Assembly (NCBI GenBank): GCA_001898995.1
Contig: MKVZ01000006.1
Coordinates: 83,641 to 147,640, forward strand
Length of the DNA: 64,000 nucleotides
Direction: 5' to 3'
From: Rhizobiales bacterium 63-22
Lineage (GTDB): Bacteria > Pseudomonadota > Alphaproteobacteria > Rhizobiales > Rhizobiaceae
Made by a program: the position numbers and the translations under genes. Shown in pieces: positions 26,900-36,793 of this stretch. How positions within the stretch are numbered: the stretch's first letter is position 1; every line of letters starts with the position of its first letter. Under the pieces are notes generated by a model, which saw nothing but the letters and a program-made list of their open reading frames with translations, was not told the DNA's origin and made no database searches.

Positions 26900-28378
26900 T
26901 CACACTGGAAATGCCAGAGTCTTCACTTCAAGGAATTCATCCAGCCCTAAATGTCCTCCTTCGCGTCCGATCCCGGAAGATTTGTAACCACCGAACGGGG
27001 CCGCATCGGGAATTGGAACTCCGTTCAATCGGACCATTCCGGCTCTCAGCCGCTTGCCGACTCGCTCGGCCTTTTCCGCGTCCGCGCACTGCACATAGGC
27101 CGCCAGCCCGTATGGCGTATCGTTGGCGATGCGGATGGCTTCCTCCTCGTCTTCGAAAGGAATGATGACCATGACCGGGCCGAAGATTTCTTCTTGCGCA
27201 ATGCGCATTCTGTTCGATACATCCGCAAAGATCGTCGGCTTGACGAAGTAGCCCGTTTCGATTCCCGCGGGCTTTCCAAGGCCTCCTGCAACCAGCCTAG
27301 CGCCTTCATCGATCCCGATTCCGATGAGAGTCTGGATGTGATCAAACTGGCGCTTGCTGACGACCGGTCCGAGATGCGCACCTCGTGTCGCCGGGTCGCC
27401 AACTGTATATCGCTCCGCCGCGTCGCGTGCGAGTTCGATGGCTTCGTCATAGATCGAACTCTCGACCAGCATGCGGGTCGGCGCGTCACAGGACTGCCCC
27501 GAATTCTCAAAGCAATGCGCCACGCTCGCCTCGATTGCCCCTGGCAGATCAACGCCACGGAATATGAGATTGGGCGACTTCCCCCCAAGCTCCAGCGCGA
27601 CGCGCTTGACGGTGCTGGCTGCGTTTCTTGATACATCGATGCCCGCTCGGGTAGAGCCGGTGAAGGAAATCAAAGCGACATCGGAATGCCGCGATAAGGC
27701 ACTTCCGGCAGTTGGTCCGTTTCCGTTGACGAGATTGAATACTCCCTTCGGTATGCCCGCCTCATCGAGGATTCGGGCGTAAAGCAAGGCATTGAGCGGT
27801 GTCAGTTCGCTTGGCTTCAGCACCATGGTGCAACCGGCGGCGATCGCGGGAAGCACCTTCAAGGCGATCTGGTTGACAGGCCAGTTCCAGGGCGTGACGA
27901 GCCCGCATACGCCGATCGGCTCCTTGAGGATCCTGAAGCCCGGAGCAATGTTGCAATCAAAGACATGCTTTGCCAGCGTCGCGATGAAATCCTGAATGTG
28001 GATACCGCCTACTGCCGTCTGTGCTTCCCGAGAAAGGTCGATCGGCGCACCGAGTTCGGCGGTGATCAAGCTGGCCATCTCGTCAGCATAGCTCTCATAG
28101 ACGACAGCGATACGCTTGAGCAGTTGCAGCCGCTCTTCCACGCTCGTTTGTGAAAAGCCGGGAAAGGCAGCTTTGGCAGCGGCAACGGCGCGCGCAATGT
28201 CTTCCTCAGCGCCAAGCGATATTGTGGCGATCGTCCGCTCAGTTGCCGGGTTGATGATTTCGTGCGGATGCCCGGTGACCGGTTCAACCCAGGCGCCGTC
28301 GATGAAGAATTTGCGAGCGTGATGGTTCAGCCATGCTTGCATGGCTGGTCGGTCGGTTGCTGCAATTGGTTTCGTCAT
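26900..28378 (-). CDS. Aldehyde dehydrogenase family protein
   Basis: NAD(P)-dependent aldehyde dehydrogenase of 492 residues. Catalytic glutamate in ALELGGKSPN (about 252-261), catalytic cysteine in ENSGQSCDAPTR (about 286-297) and the PWNWPVNQ nucleotide motif are present. Start 28378 (MTKPIAATDRP) was preferred; the longer frame adds a poorly conserved basic leader. Last gene of the operon that begins at 33938, 68 nt after the GMC oxidoreductase. Probably oxidises the aldehyde made by that enzyme, as BetB follows BetA in choline oxidation. Confidence 0.93.
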   Translation of the reverse strand: MTKPIAATDRPAMQAWLNHHARKFFIDGAWVEPVTGHPHEIINPATERTIATISLGAEEDIARAVAAAKAAFPGFSQTSVEERLQLLKRIAVVYESYADEMASLITAELGAPIDLSREAQTAVGGIHIQDFIATLAKHVFDCNIAPGFRILKEPIGVCGLVTPWNWPVNQIALKVLPAIAAGCTMVLKPSELTPLNALLYARILDEAGIPKGVFNLVNGNGPTAGSALSRHSDVALISFTGSTRAGIDVSRNAASTVKRVALELGGKSPNLIFRGVDLPGAIEASVAHCFENSGQSCDAPTRMLVESSIYDEAIELARDAAERYTVGDPATRGAHLGPVVSKRQFDHIQTLIGIGIDEGARLVAGGLGKPAGIETGYFVKPTIFADVSNRMRIAQEEIFGPVMVIIPFEDEEEAIRIANDTPYGLAAYVQCADAEKAERVGKRLRAGMVRLNGVPIPDAAPFGGYKSSGIGREGGHLGLDEFLEVKTLAFPV

Positions 28379-28446
28379 TTCTACACATATTCCTTCGCAA
28401 GAAATTGAGCAGCAACGCCGTCGTCGCGACAATCGAATGCGCGACT

Positions 28447-30072
28447 TCAGGCGGAAGGCTGCATGATCTGCGCGGAGAGCTTCTCCGCCAGCATGATGGT
28501 GGGTGCGTTGAGATTGGCCGTTGGGATCGTCGGAAAGATGGATGCGTCGATCACCCTGAGGTTATCGATGCCGTGGACCTTGGCGGATGAATCCACCACG
28601 CTTTGCTCGCCTGTTCCCATGCGCAATGTGCAGGAGGGATGGTAGTTGGATTCGGCGGCTTTGCGCGCCCAGGCCAAAAGTTCGCGATCGCTGCGAAGAC
28701 CCGCATGATCGCCCACCTCCCCTTTCAGCTTTCGCGCCATGCTGGATTGTCCCATCAGGTCGCGCAACTGCTTGATAGCAGCAACCGCAAGCTCTTGATC
28801 GTAATCAGTGCTCAGATAGTTGAAACGGAAGGCGGGCGGGGCGAGCGGATCAGCGCTTCCCAGCCATACACGCCCGGTGCTCGTCGGACGTTGAAGGCTG
28901 AGAAAACACTGATAACCCGGCCCGATGTTTATGCCCCTGGCACCGAAATCCGCGCGCATAGCGACGCATTCTATCTGCATATCCGGGCGGTTGACGGCTG
29001 TATCGGTCGACAGCATCGCACCAACCTCGAAATGGTTTGAAACGCCTGTCCCCCGCCGAAAAAGCAGCCATTCCAGCCCGAGGCGCAGCCTGCCTCCGAG
29101 AGAAAGGGTATGGGCAGCAGATTCCCGCGGATCATTCACCTCATATTCGAGGCAGAAACAGGTATGATCGCTCAACCCCCGGCCCACCGCCGGCAGATGC
29201 GAGACGAGTGGAATGCCCACCTCCCGCAGATGTTCCGCGTCTCCGATCCCCGACAACATGAGCAGTTGTGGCGACACCAGCGCACCTGCACAGCAGATCG
29301 CCTCTGCTAGAACCGGGATTGTCATCCGAACCCCGTTCCGGATCGCCTCGACCGCTACACAGCGCCGTCCCTCGAAACGAAGGCGGATGACCCGCGTATT
29401 CAGGAGAATATCGAGATTCGGTCGGTGGGGCCGATTGTGCAGATAGGCGAACGATGCGCTCATGCGCCGCCCGTTGCCGATGTTTCGCTGGATGCGGTGA
29501 ACGCCGTGCTGATACGTCCCGTTATGATCGGGGTTCTCGCCATAGCCTGCCTCCACACCCGCAGCCAGGAAGGCTTGGAACAGCGGATTGTCGATCCTTG
29601 AGCGCTCTACCTGGACAGGCCCCGACCCGCCCCGATATTCGTTTTCGCCTTCCTCGAAAGTCTCCGACCGCTTGAAATAGGGCAGGACCTCATCATAGCT
29701 CCAGCCCTGGACGCCAAGGTCTGCCCAGCTATCATAGTCTTCCCGGTTGCCCCGCATCCAGTTCATGCCGTTGATAGATGACGATCCGCCCAGAACCTTG
29801 CCGCGCGGCTGATAGACCCCGGTATCCTTACCGGACCCCTCGGGCACACCGGTGTATTTCCAGTTGTAGCGGTCACTCATCAGGGGGAGGCCCATGGCGG
29901 CGGGCATGGCGATCCCGATGGATCGATCCGAGCCGCCCGCCTCGATCAGAAGGATCGTACGGGCAGGATCTTCGGCCAGTCGGCTCGCCACCACGCTGCC
30001 GGCCGAGCCCGAGCCGATGATGATGTAGTCGTAACCGTCCTTTTTCGGGGACCGGATAAAGTTTGTCATCAT
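28447..30072 (-). CDS. GMC-family FAD-dependent oxidoreductase (choline/alcohol dehydrogenase-like)
   Basis: Flavoenzyme of 541 residues. FAD dinucleotide motif YIIIGSGSAGSVVASRLAE near residue 15, GGSSSINGM signature (about 85-93) and the C-terminal active-site histidine in NYHPSCTLRMG are all present. Oxidises an alcohol to an aldehyde. Start at 30072 has GAGG 6-7 nt upstream. It is 7 nt after a polyamine-type permease gene and before the aldehyde dehydrogenase, so the imported substrate is probably an amino-alcohol or related compound. Choline itself is possible but not shown. Confidence 0.92.
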   Translation of the reverse strand: MMTNFIRSPKKDGYDYIIIGSGSAGSVVASRLAEDPARTILLIEAGGSDRSIGIAMPAAMGLPLMSDRYNWKYTGVPEGSGKDTGVYQPRGKVLGGSSSINGMNWMRGNREDYDSWADLGVQGWSYDEVLPYFKRSETFEEGENEYRGGSGPVQVERSRIDNPLFQAFLAAGVEAGYGENPDHNGTYQHGVHRIQRNIGNGRRMSASFAYLHNRPHRPNLDILLNTRVIRLRFEGRRCVAVEAIRNGVRMTIPVLAEAICCAGALVSPQLLMLSGIGDAEHLREVGIPLVSHLPAVGRGLSDHTCFCLEYEVNDPRESAAHTLSLGGRLRLGLEWLLFRRGTGVSNHFEVGAMLSTDTAVNRPDMQIECVAMRADFGARGINIGPGYQCFLSLQRPTSTGRVWLGSADPLAPPAFRFNYLSTDYDQELAVAAIKQLRDLMGQSSMARKLKGEVGDHAGLRSDRELLAWARKAAESNYHPSCTLRMGTGEQSVVDSSAKVHGIDNLRVIDASIFPTIPTANLNAPTIMLAEKLSAQIMQPSA

Positions 30073-30079
30073 AAAGTCC

Positions 30080-30874
30080 TCAGTCCCGGTCGATTGCGCC
30101 CAGAATCCTAGGCAGATTGCCGAAGGTCGCAATCAGGCCGAACACCACTGTGCTGATAAGCAGGAAGAACACGGCAATAGAGGCAAGAATTGGTGAGTAT
30201 CCGTACCGCATGGCGTTGAATACTTTTATGGGAAGCGTTTCATAAGAGAACCCTATGGTCATCAGCAGCACAATGTATTCGTTGAGGCTGATCACGACAC
30301 AAAATGCCAGGCTTGCGATAATATAGGGGAAGACAAGTGGCAGTATTATTGTTCTGAACAGCTGGAAGTTTGTCGCCCCCATGGTGGAGCCCGCCTCGAG
30401 AAGCGATTGCTCTATGCTTTCGAAGCCGAGGGATATCATCACCAGCGGGAGGGCCAGAAGGAATACGGCGTGCGCGATGATGCCGTTCACGAACAGGCCA
30501 TAGGCCCCGATGAAAGTGAACAGCAGCAGGAAGCCGAGCGCAATGAGAACCGGCGGCAGCATGAACGGCAGGATGCCAACGGCCGCCAGAAACTTCGCAT
30601 AGCGGATGCCGTAACGCCACGCGGCATAGGATATCGGCAAGGCAATGAGCACAGCGAGGGCCGACGAGATCAGGGCGATCTGGAAGCTGTTCTTGAGGGC
30701 CTCAAACCAGTCCTTGTCCGTGAATATCTGGGCAAACCACCGAAGCGAGTATCCCTGAGGTGGAAATGTCAGGAAATTCGATGCGGTCACCGAGATCAGG
30801 GCGATCACTGCGATCGGGGTCACACAGAACAGGATGAAGACCACGATGTAGAAGATTTTGAGCATACGCATCAT
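30080..30874 (-). CDS. ABC transporter permease (PotC type)
   Basis: Inner-membrane permease of 264 residues with six hydrophobic segments and an EAA loop EAGSTMGATNFQLF near residue 170. Start 30874 overlaps the stop of the preceding permease by 4 nt (ATGA); longer frames would run back into that gene. Together with the PotB-type partner it forms the channel of a spermidine/putrescine-class importer. Confidence 0.92.
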   Translation of the reverse strand: MMRMLKIFYIVVFILFCVTPIAVIALISVTASNFLTFPPQGYSLRWFAQIFTDKDWFEALKNSFQIALISSALAVLIALPISYAAWRYGIRYAKFLAAVGILPFMLPPVLIALGFLLLFTFIGAYGLFVNGIIAHAVFLLALPLVMISLGFESIEQSLLEAGSTMGATNFQLFRTIILPLVFPYIIASLAFCVVISLNEYIVLLMTIGFSYETLPIKVFNAMRYGYSPILASIAVFFLLISTVVFGLIATFGNLPRILGAIDRD

Positions 30875-31713
30875 CGGGTCCTCTTCAAGCCGAGCCAAGA
30901 TCCCGCCAGCAGGACCAGACTGATCCCCAGCAAAATGATAGCGAGTGCTGCGGCCAAGGGCGGATTGAACTGGAAGAGGGCTTGATCGGTGATGTGGACC
31001 GCGATCGTCCAATCGCCTGGATTACCGAGGAGTTGGGGGATGATCACGGATCCAAGCGTCAGAATGTAGATGGAAATGCCGCAGGCAATCAGCGTCGGTC
31101 GGCAGACAGGGAGGACGACGTCGCGAAACGCCTGTAGACCGGAAGCCCCCATGGTTCGCGATGCTTCAACCAGACTTCTATCGAGCCGCGAGAAGGCCGG
31201 GAACAGGATGAGAACCGCAAAGGGCACCGCCATATAGACCAGCGCGATGGTCATTGCCCAGAAGGACGGAACCAGCGAGACCGGCGCATCGAGAAGCCCC
31301 ATCATGACCAGCAGATTCGATATGCCGGTGGTGCGGGCCAGCAGTACCTGCCAGCTGAATGCGATCAGCACTTCGGACAAGGATGACTGCGCAAGGATAA
31401 ATACCAGCAGGATCGTGCGCAGCCTGCGCCCAAAACCCGACAGGAAATATGCGAACGGCACGGTGATGATCAGGCAGAGTACCGAAACCAGCACGGCAAG
31501 GGCAACGGAGAGCGCCGATTGCCTCAGAAAGAGCGGTGACAGGAGTTGGCGATAGTTGGCCAGGCCGTATTGGACGGCGCTTCCATCCGCGCTCGGGGAC
31601 GAGAAGCTCATCACGAAAATAAGAAGGAAGGGTATGGCGACGAATGCGCCGATGACAATCGTCGACGGTGACAGGAGAAGCACGCCTCTCAAGAAGGCAG
31701 GGTTCGTTCGCAT
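30871..31713 (-). CDS. ABC transporter permease (PotB type)
   Basis: Inner-membrane permease of 280 residues with about six hydrophobic segments and EAA loop EASRTMGASGLQAF. Start 31713 (MRTNPAFLRG) lies 4 nt after the stop of the ATPase gene, which decides it over longer frames. Paired with the PotC-type gene by a 4-nt overlap. Confidence 0.92.
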   Translation of the reverse strand: MRTNPAFLRGVLLLSPSTIVIGAFVAIPFLLIFVMSFSSPSADGSAVQYGLANYRQLLSPLFLRQSALSVALAVLVSVLCLIITVPFAYFLSGFGRRLRTILLVFILAQSSLSEVLIAFSWQVLLARTTGISNLLVMMGLLDAPVSLVPSFWAMTIALVYMAVPFAVLILFPAFSRLDRSLVEASRTMGASGLQAFRDVVLPVCRPTLIACGISIYILTLGSVIIPQLLGNPGDWTIAVHITDQALFQFNPPLAAALAIILLGISLVLLAGSWLGLKRTR

Positions 31714-31717
31714 TGGC

Positions 31718-32776
31718 CTAGACTTCCAGCGCAAGGCATGCCTGGGCCGGCATGCGGACCTGTATATCGGCACCGACACGCACATCCGGTGCGTCCTTCG
31801 GCGTCATAACCGCAATGAGCGAATGCCCGTCGCACTCGACGAGAATCTCGATAAGCATTCCTATGTCGCGGATGAAACGCACTTTTCCGAGCAGGACGTT
31901 CGGACCCTGCGCAGCCGTTCTGGACTCGACAATGATCTCCTCTGGCCGGGTGAGCACCAGCACCGCGTCGCCGGCAACCGCCTTCGCCGGGCTCTCTGAC
32001 AATTCGATCCTCGTCTCCCCGATCATGGCCTCCTGCGTCCCCGTCAGACGCGCCGGCAGTATGTTGCTCGTCCCGATGAAGCTCGCGACAAAACGGTTCA
32101 CCGGGCGCTTGTAGATTTCGATCGGCAATCCGGACTGCTGGACGGTGCGATCGCCCAGCACGACGATACGATCGGAGATCGTCATCGCCTCCGTCTGATC
32201 GTGGGTGACGACGATGGTGGTTATGCCGAGCCTCTGTTGTAACTGGCGTAGTTCGATCTGCATTTCATCGCGCAGATTGGCATCGAGAGCCGACATGGGC
32301 TCGTCAAGCAGGAACAGTTTGGGCCGCAGGCCGAGCGCCCGCGCAATGGCCACCCGCTGTCGCTGCCCCCCGGACAGCTGCTGGATACGCCTGTCCTCTA
32401 TGCCGGGCAGGCGAACCAGATCGAGAAGTTCGCGCACCCTCTGCTCACGATCGGCGCGCGAGACGCCCCGCAGCCTGAGTCCGTAGGCGATGTTCTGCCC
32501 GACCGATAGATGGGGAAACAAGGCGAACGACTGGAAGACCATTCCGATATCGCGCTTGTGGATCGGCAAGCGCGTCATGTCACGATCATCGAAGACGATC
32601 TTACCGGAGGTCGGCGTTTCCAGGCCGGCGATAATGCGCAACAGAGTGGTTTTCCCGCATCCGGACGGGCCGAGAAAGGTGATCAGTTCTCCTGCCTCGA
32701 AACTGAGATGAACATCCTTGAGCGCCTGGAAGTCCGCGAAGGACTTCGAAACGCCATCAATGACAAGACGCGACAT
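31718..32776 (-). CDS. ABC transporter ATP-binding protein (PotA type)
   Basis: ATPase of 352 residues. Walker A GPSGCGKTTLL (about 36-46), VFQSFALFPHLS, signature LSGGQRQRVAIARAL and LFLLDEPMSALD are intact; a TOBE domain lies at about 275-345. Preceded by the binding-protein gene (79 nt) and followed by both permeases. Typical of importers for polyamines, glycine betaine-like or opine-like cations. Confidence 0.93.
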   Translation of the reverse strand: MSRLVIDGVSKSFADFQALKDVHLSFEAGELITFLGPSGCGKTTLLRIIAGLETPTSGKIVFDDRDMTRLPIHKRDIGMVFQSFALFPHLSVGQNIAYGLRLRGVSRADREQRVRELLDLVRLPGIEDRRIQQLSGGQRQRVAIARALGLRPKLFLLDEPMSALDANLRDEMQIELRQLQQRLGITTIVVTHDQTEAMTISDRIVVLGDRTVQQSGLPIEIYKRPVNRFVASFIGTSNILPARLTGTQEAMIGETRIELSESPAKAVAGDAVLVLTRPEEIIVESRTAAQGPNVLLGKVRFIRDIGMLIEILVECDGHSLIAVMTPKDAPDVRVGADIQVRMPAQACLALEV

Positions 32777-32855
32777 GGAACCTTGCTCAACTGGGCTTGT
32801 GATATCAGGCGACCCCGCGGATTGTGCCGCAGAGTCGCCGCTTGTTCGTGCGGGA

Positions 32856-33938
32856 TCAGTCAGCGATCATTGTCGACCAGCGCTGGTTGATCCATTGCCC
32901 ATTGTCGAGATGGACGTCATAACGCGGCGCGATCGGCGGGATGTCGCTGGAAACGGCAGCAAATTCTTCGTCGGTCAGGTCGGTCTTGCTCCTGTCTACA
33001 ATGGGCGCTGTACCGACATTACGTGTGATGAGCGCCTGGATGCGCGGGTCGCTGGTGAAATTGATGAAGGCCTGTGATTCCGCGGGCATAGCTGTCGTCT
33101 TCGCAACGACCCAGGAACCGTACTGGACAATCCCGCCCTCGACGGGAAACGTGGACCGGACGGGGAAACCATTCTTCGCCGCGAGTCTCGTCACGTCGTT
33201 GAAGTATTCGCCCATAGGCACCTCCCCGCTGTTCAGCGCCTGCTGGAACTGTCCCTCATCACGCCACCAGAGCTTTACGTTCGGAATCATTTCCGCGAGC
33301 TTGTCGAGCACGCTGTTGATCCCCTCCTTCGTGTCCAGAATCTTCGTTCCGCCAAAGAAGGTGGCGGCTGCCATTTCCAGCAGGAACATGTCACTTAGGA
33401 GCGATCCGAGGCCGATCTTGCCAGCATTCTTCTTGTCCCAGAGAGCCTTCCAGCTCTTGGGCGGCTCGGGATAGGCCTGTGTGTTGGTACAAAGCGTGAG
33501 ATACCAGGCGGTGCAACCGATCGCATAGGTCCGCTTGTCCGCACCGCGATCGAGAAAGATATCCGCGACATTTGCCGCATTCGGGATCTTTGCGAGATCG
33601 AGCGGCAGGAAGAGCCCCTGCCGGATACCGCTCGGAATAGGGATGCCCGCCATCATGGAAACATCGGCAGGCACCTTGCCCGCACGCACGGCATTGGCAA
33701 TCTGCACAAGCCAGGCCGGGCTATTCGGCAAGGCGATCGAGCGGACCTTGATGCCCGTCGCCTTCGTAAACTCCGGATAGACATGCTGGTCGAAGGCGTC
33801 CTTGAAGAGGCCGCCAAAGGTGCCGACCGAAATCTCCCTTTCCGATGCCCGCAATATGGACGGCGTCGACAGGACGACCATTCCAGCGGTCGCGGCCATG
33901 AAGGCTCGCCGGTTCAACTGTTTCTGCTTCCAGACCAT
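32856..33938 (-). CDS. Polyamine-type extracellular substrate-binding protein
   Basis: Periplasmic binding protein of 360 residues (PotD/PotF class, SBP_bac_8-like). The N-terminus NRRAFMAATAGMVVL has a twin arginine followed by a hydrophobic core, so Tat export is likely. The mature protein starts near REISVGTFGGLFKDAF. First gene of the operon to the aldehyde dehydrogenase and divergent from tetR across a 98-nt gap with a perfect dyad. Ligand unknown. Confidence 0.9.
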   Translation of the reverse strand: MVWKQKQLNRRAFMAATAGMVVLSTPSILRASEREISVGTFGGLFKDAFDQHVYPEFTKATGIKVRSIALPNSPAWLVQIANAVRAGKVPADVSMMAGIPIPSGIRQGLFLPLDLAKIPNAANVADIFLDRGADKRTYAIGCTAWYLTLCTNTQAYPEPPKSWKALWDKKNAGKIGLGSLLSDMFLLEMAAATFFGGTKILDTKEGINSVLDKLAEMIPNVKLWWRDEGQFQQALNSGEVPMGEYFNDVTRLAAKNGFPVRSTFPVEGGIVQYGSWVVAKTTAMPAESQAFINFTSDPRIQALITRNVGTAPIVDRSKTDLTDEEFAAVSSDIPPIAPRYDVHLDNGQWINQRWSTMIAD

Positions 33939-33975
33939 TCGATTCCCCTAATTATCCGTTCAGTGAATTTTGAAC

Positions 33976-33997
33976 TTGAGTTTAAAGTTGAACTCAA
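33976..33997. promoter_or_regulatory. TetR-type operator dyad
   Basis: TTGAGTT (33976-33982) and AACTCAA (33991-33997) form a perfect 7-bp inverted repeat with an 8-bp spacer, centred between the divergent binding-protein and tetR genes. Size and position suit a TetR dimer controlling both directions. Confidence 0.6.
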
Positions 33998-34036
33998 TAT
34001 CAAAATGAGTCAAGATGCCTGGAAAGGAAAATTATT

Positions 34037-34663
34037 ATGGTCGCATTGAGAGAACGCCAGAAGACGGAACGCCATCGACGCATCGTAGGTGCTGCGGCAA
34101 GCCTGTTTGCGGAGGTCGGCTATGAGCAGGCCAGCATGGAGGCCATCGCGGAACGCGCCGAGGTTTCAAAGGGCACGATCTACAACTACTACCAGAATAA
34201 AGGCGATCTGCTCCTGGCCATAGTCACGATGGAAGCAAAGGACACCTATGAAATCGGTCAATCCATCATTGAGGATGAACGCATCTCACCGAAGAAGGCG
34301 ATTCTCGATCTGATCGACATCTATGTTGGCGAGCCGATGAAGCTGATGGACAAGGAGACATGGCGCCGCGCGATTGCGATGTCCATCCTCCAGCCGGAAA
34401 GCTCCTTTGGACAACAATATGCCGAGATGGACCGCAAGCTGGGCATTCAACTGGTGGAACTGATCCTTACGCTGAGATCTCGGGGCTGTTTTGCGGATGT
34501 CCCGGACCTGCCGGCACTCGCTGAAGTTCTCTTCAACAACGTGAACATGATGTTCACGTTGTTCATGACCGACGATACGATGAGCCTTGAAAAACTCAGG
34601 AACACACTCGCACGGCAGACAATTGCCGTGCTCGATTCATGCGCTGGAGGCGCCGGACTGTGA
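34037..34663 (+). CDS. TetR-family transcriptional regulator
   Basis: Regulator of 208 residues. The N-terminal HTH (about 10-57) has LFAEVGYEQASMEAIAERAE and VSKGTIYNYYQNKGDLL. The C-terminal ligand domain is not assignable to a subfamily. Divergent from the importer-oxidoreductase operon and overlapping the dimethylformamidase-like gene by 4 nt, so it probably controls uptake and breakdown of one substrate. Confidence 0.92.
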   Translation: MVALRERQKTERHRRIVGAAASLFAEVGYEQASMEAIAERAEVSKGTIYNYYQNKGDLLLAIVTMEAKDTYEIGQSIIEDERISPKKAILDLIDIYVGEPMKLMDKETWRRAIAMSILQPESSFGQQYAEMDRKLGIQLVELILTLRSRGCFADVPDLPALAEVLFNNVNMMFTLFMTDDTMSLEKLRNTLARQTIAVLDSCAGGAGL

Positions 34664-36336
34664 AAGACAGAACTCTCGGGGCTCTAGAGGCCGCAGCGAA
34701 ATTCGATCACCACCATTCGGAGGGGGTCATCACGCGCGAACAGAATTTCTCCGTTATCTTCAAGCATTTCTATGAGAAGCCGACCATTGCGTTGGGCGCA
34801 GAGGAAGTCTGGTGCTACACCGACCGGATTTCCTATCAGGCGGGCGACATGGTTTCCTTCCATGTCAGTTCCGGCAAACCCGAATGCTTCCTCCAGATCG
34901 TTAGGGACGGCGCCGAGCCGGAACTGGTCCATGAGGTGAAGTTGAGCGGCCTCAGTCTGGTGCCCACTCCGGAGGATTGCTACGCCTCTGGCTGTGGTTG
35001 GCCGGCCATCCACTCCTGGACGATCCCTGAGGGCACGCGATCCGGTTTCTACAAAGTGATATGCCGCATACCCGGCCGTTGGCGTGATGTCGTCCAGCAT
35101 CATTTCTTTGCGGTGCGGGAAATGGAACCCTCTGCCCGGGCGCCGCTCCTGTTCCTTTGTTCGACCGCAACCTGGTGCGCCTATAACGATTGGGGCGGTG
35201 CAAATGCCTATGAGGGGATCGATGGGCCGAACGGCGACAGGTTCTCCCCGCGTTTGAGCTATCAGCGACCCTTTGCACGCGGCCTGGTATGGCTTCCGGA
35301 AGGCGCTCCCCGCTTTTCCAGCGACGAGAAATACCTGCCGGGCGCCGCACCGCGCTATCCAAGCTTCGAATATGGCCTGGCCCATGGTTTTGCCAAATAT
35401 TATGCGGCAGCGGGCTGGGCTCAATTCGAACGGCACTTCGCGGTATGGGCCGACAACAACAGCTACCACTACGACGTGGCCACGCAATCGGATCTTGATT
35501 CAATACCTGGCTTCCTCGACGGTTATCGAGCGGTTGTGATTGTCGGACATGACGAGTACTGGTCGGGCGCCATGCGTGACTCCATGGACGCCTACATCGA
35601 GAATGGCGGCAAAGTCGCCAGGTTCGCCGGCAACTTTGTCTGGCAGATTCGACTGGAGAACGATGGCGCGACGCAGGTCTGCTACAAATGGGCGGCGCGC
35701 GATGAAGATCCGGTAAGAACGAGCGATCCGACGAAACTCACCACTGTCTGGAGTTCCGCGACGCTGAACCGGCCGGGCGGCACGACCTTCGGCCTTTCGG
35801 GAACGAGCGGCGGGTATGTGCGGGTCGGCGCCACTACACCACGTTGGCCAGGTGGCTACATCGTCTATAAGCCGCGTCATTGGGCATTACAGGGTACAGA
35901 CCTGTACTACGGCGACATGTTCGGACAGGAAGCCAAGATCTTCTCCTATGAGGTCGATGGGGCGGACTATGAGATACGCTCCGGTCAGCCCTTCGCTACG
36001 GGCGAGGACGGTGCCCCGACGGATATGGAGATCATCGCGATGGGTCCGGCCATCAACTACGAGCCAAACCGCAACATCGACGGAGCGGTCTACTTTCTCG
36101 CCTACGCAGACGCCGCGGAGAGAACCTTCCTGAAATGTGGAGAAACGACCGAAGCGGCCTTTGAAACGGGCGGCACGGGAAGTGGGATGATGGTTTCATT
36201 CCGTCGCGGAAAGGGAGAGGTTTTCAATGCTGGCTCATGTGAATGGGTCCGGGGCCTGAAGGAGAAAGAACCCTTCACGGAGAAGATCACACGGAACGTT
36301 CTCGATCGCTTCCTTGCAACCGAACCCGACACTTGA
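34660..36336 (+). CDS. N,N-dimethylformamidase large-subunit-like protein
   Basis: Protein of 558 residues related to the beta subunit of N,N-dimethylformamidase, an iron amidohydrolase that releases formate and dimethylamine. CAYNDWGGANAYEG, FEYGLAHGFAKYYAAAG and IVGHDEYW are family landmarks. In IVGHDEYW the His-x-Glu pair, with an Asn 28 residues after the His (AGNFVW), matches spacing I recall for the DMF-ase active site. It is about 200 residues shorter than known large subunits and no small-subunit gene is near. GTG 34660 overlaps the tetR stop (GTGA) and has GGAGG 9 nt upstream; ATG 34639 is an alternative. Probably cleaves a different alkylamide. Confidence 0.8.
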   Translation: MKDRTLGALEAAAKFDHHHSEGVITREQNFSVIFKHFYEKPTIALGAEEVWCYTDRISYQAGDMVSFHVSSGKPECFLQIVRDGAEPELVHEVKLSGLSLVPTPEDCYASGCGWPAIHSWTIPEGTRSGFYKVICRIPGRWRDVVQHHFFAVREMEPSARAPLLFLCSTATWCAYNDWGGANAYEGIDGPNGDRFSPRLSYQRPFARGLVWLPEGAPRFSSDEKYLPGAAPRYPSFEYGLAHGFAKYYAAAGWAQFERHFAVWADNNSYHYDVATQSDLDSIPGFLDGYRAVVIVGHDEYWSGAMRDSMDAYIENGGKVARFAGNFVWQIRLENDGATQVCYKWAARDEDPVRTSDPTKLTTVWSSATLNRPGGTTFGLSGTSGGYVRVGATTPRWPGGYIVYKPRHWALQGTDLYYGDMFGQEAKIFSYEVDGADYEIRSGQPFATGEDGAPTDMEIIAMGPAINYEPNRNIDGAVYFLAYADAAERTFLKCGETTEAAFETGGTGSGMMVSFRRGKGEVFNAGSCEWVRGLKEKEPFTEKITRNVLDRFLATEPDT

Positions 36337-36793
36337 GATCGGTGGGGCGCACGAGGCCATCTCGAAGATGTTTGGCACGTCTGGTGACCAAGCGGCCGAT
36401 ACGTATCACCTGCAGGGCGTTCATCGCCTAGCCGCCGTCCTCGTAGGCGGCGAAACGTTTCGCCGCGTTGAAGCGGCCGAAGTCGCTGGATAGATGCGCA
36501 ATGCCGGTGGCCCAACTCGAGAAGATGGTCGGTCCCTCATCGATGCGCATGAGGTCTTCGGTCGCCTGCGAAGCGGGTCCGATCAGAGTCTTCAAAGGTA
36601 AAGCGTTTATTTCGTAAGCCGTTGTTTTGTCTATGCCTAATTTTCGATAGTCAATCTATCTTCCTATTTACTTGACATACTGATGATGATGTGTACGGAC
36701 TTTCTCATTATCGATAACGACTCCCTTCATTCTTCCGGCAAATAGCGGCTTTAGAGATTTCCATCCGTGCGGATCTGATTCTAACTTGCTTGA
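36337..36793. other. Gene-less interval between DMF-ase-like gene and glucanase gene
   Basis: A 457-nt convergent gap. The first 260 nt are GC-rich, and the minus strand reads open for about 55 codons (DFGRFNAAKRFAAYEDGG then a stop), possibly a decayed gene tail I cannot name. The remaining 190 nt are AT-rich and contain TTATCGATAA at 36708-36717, a motif repeated elsewhere in the repABC region. Confidence 0.5.
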
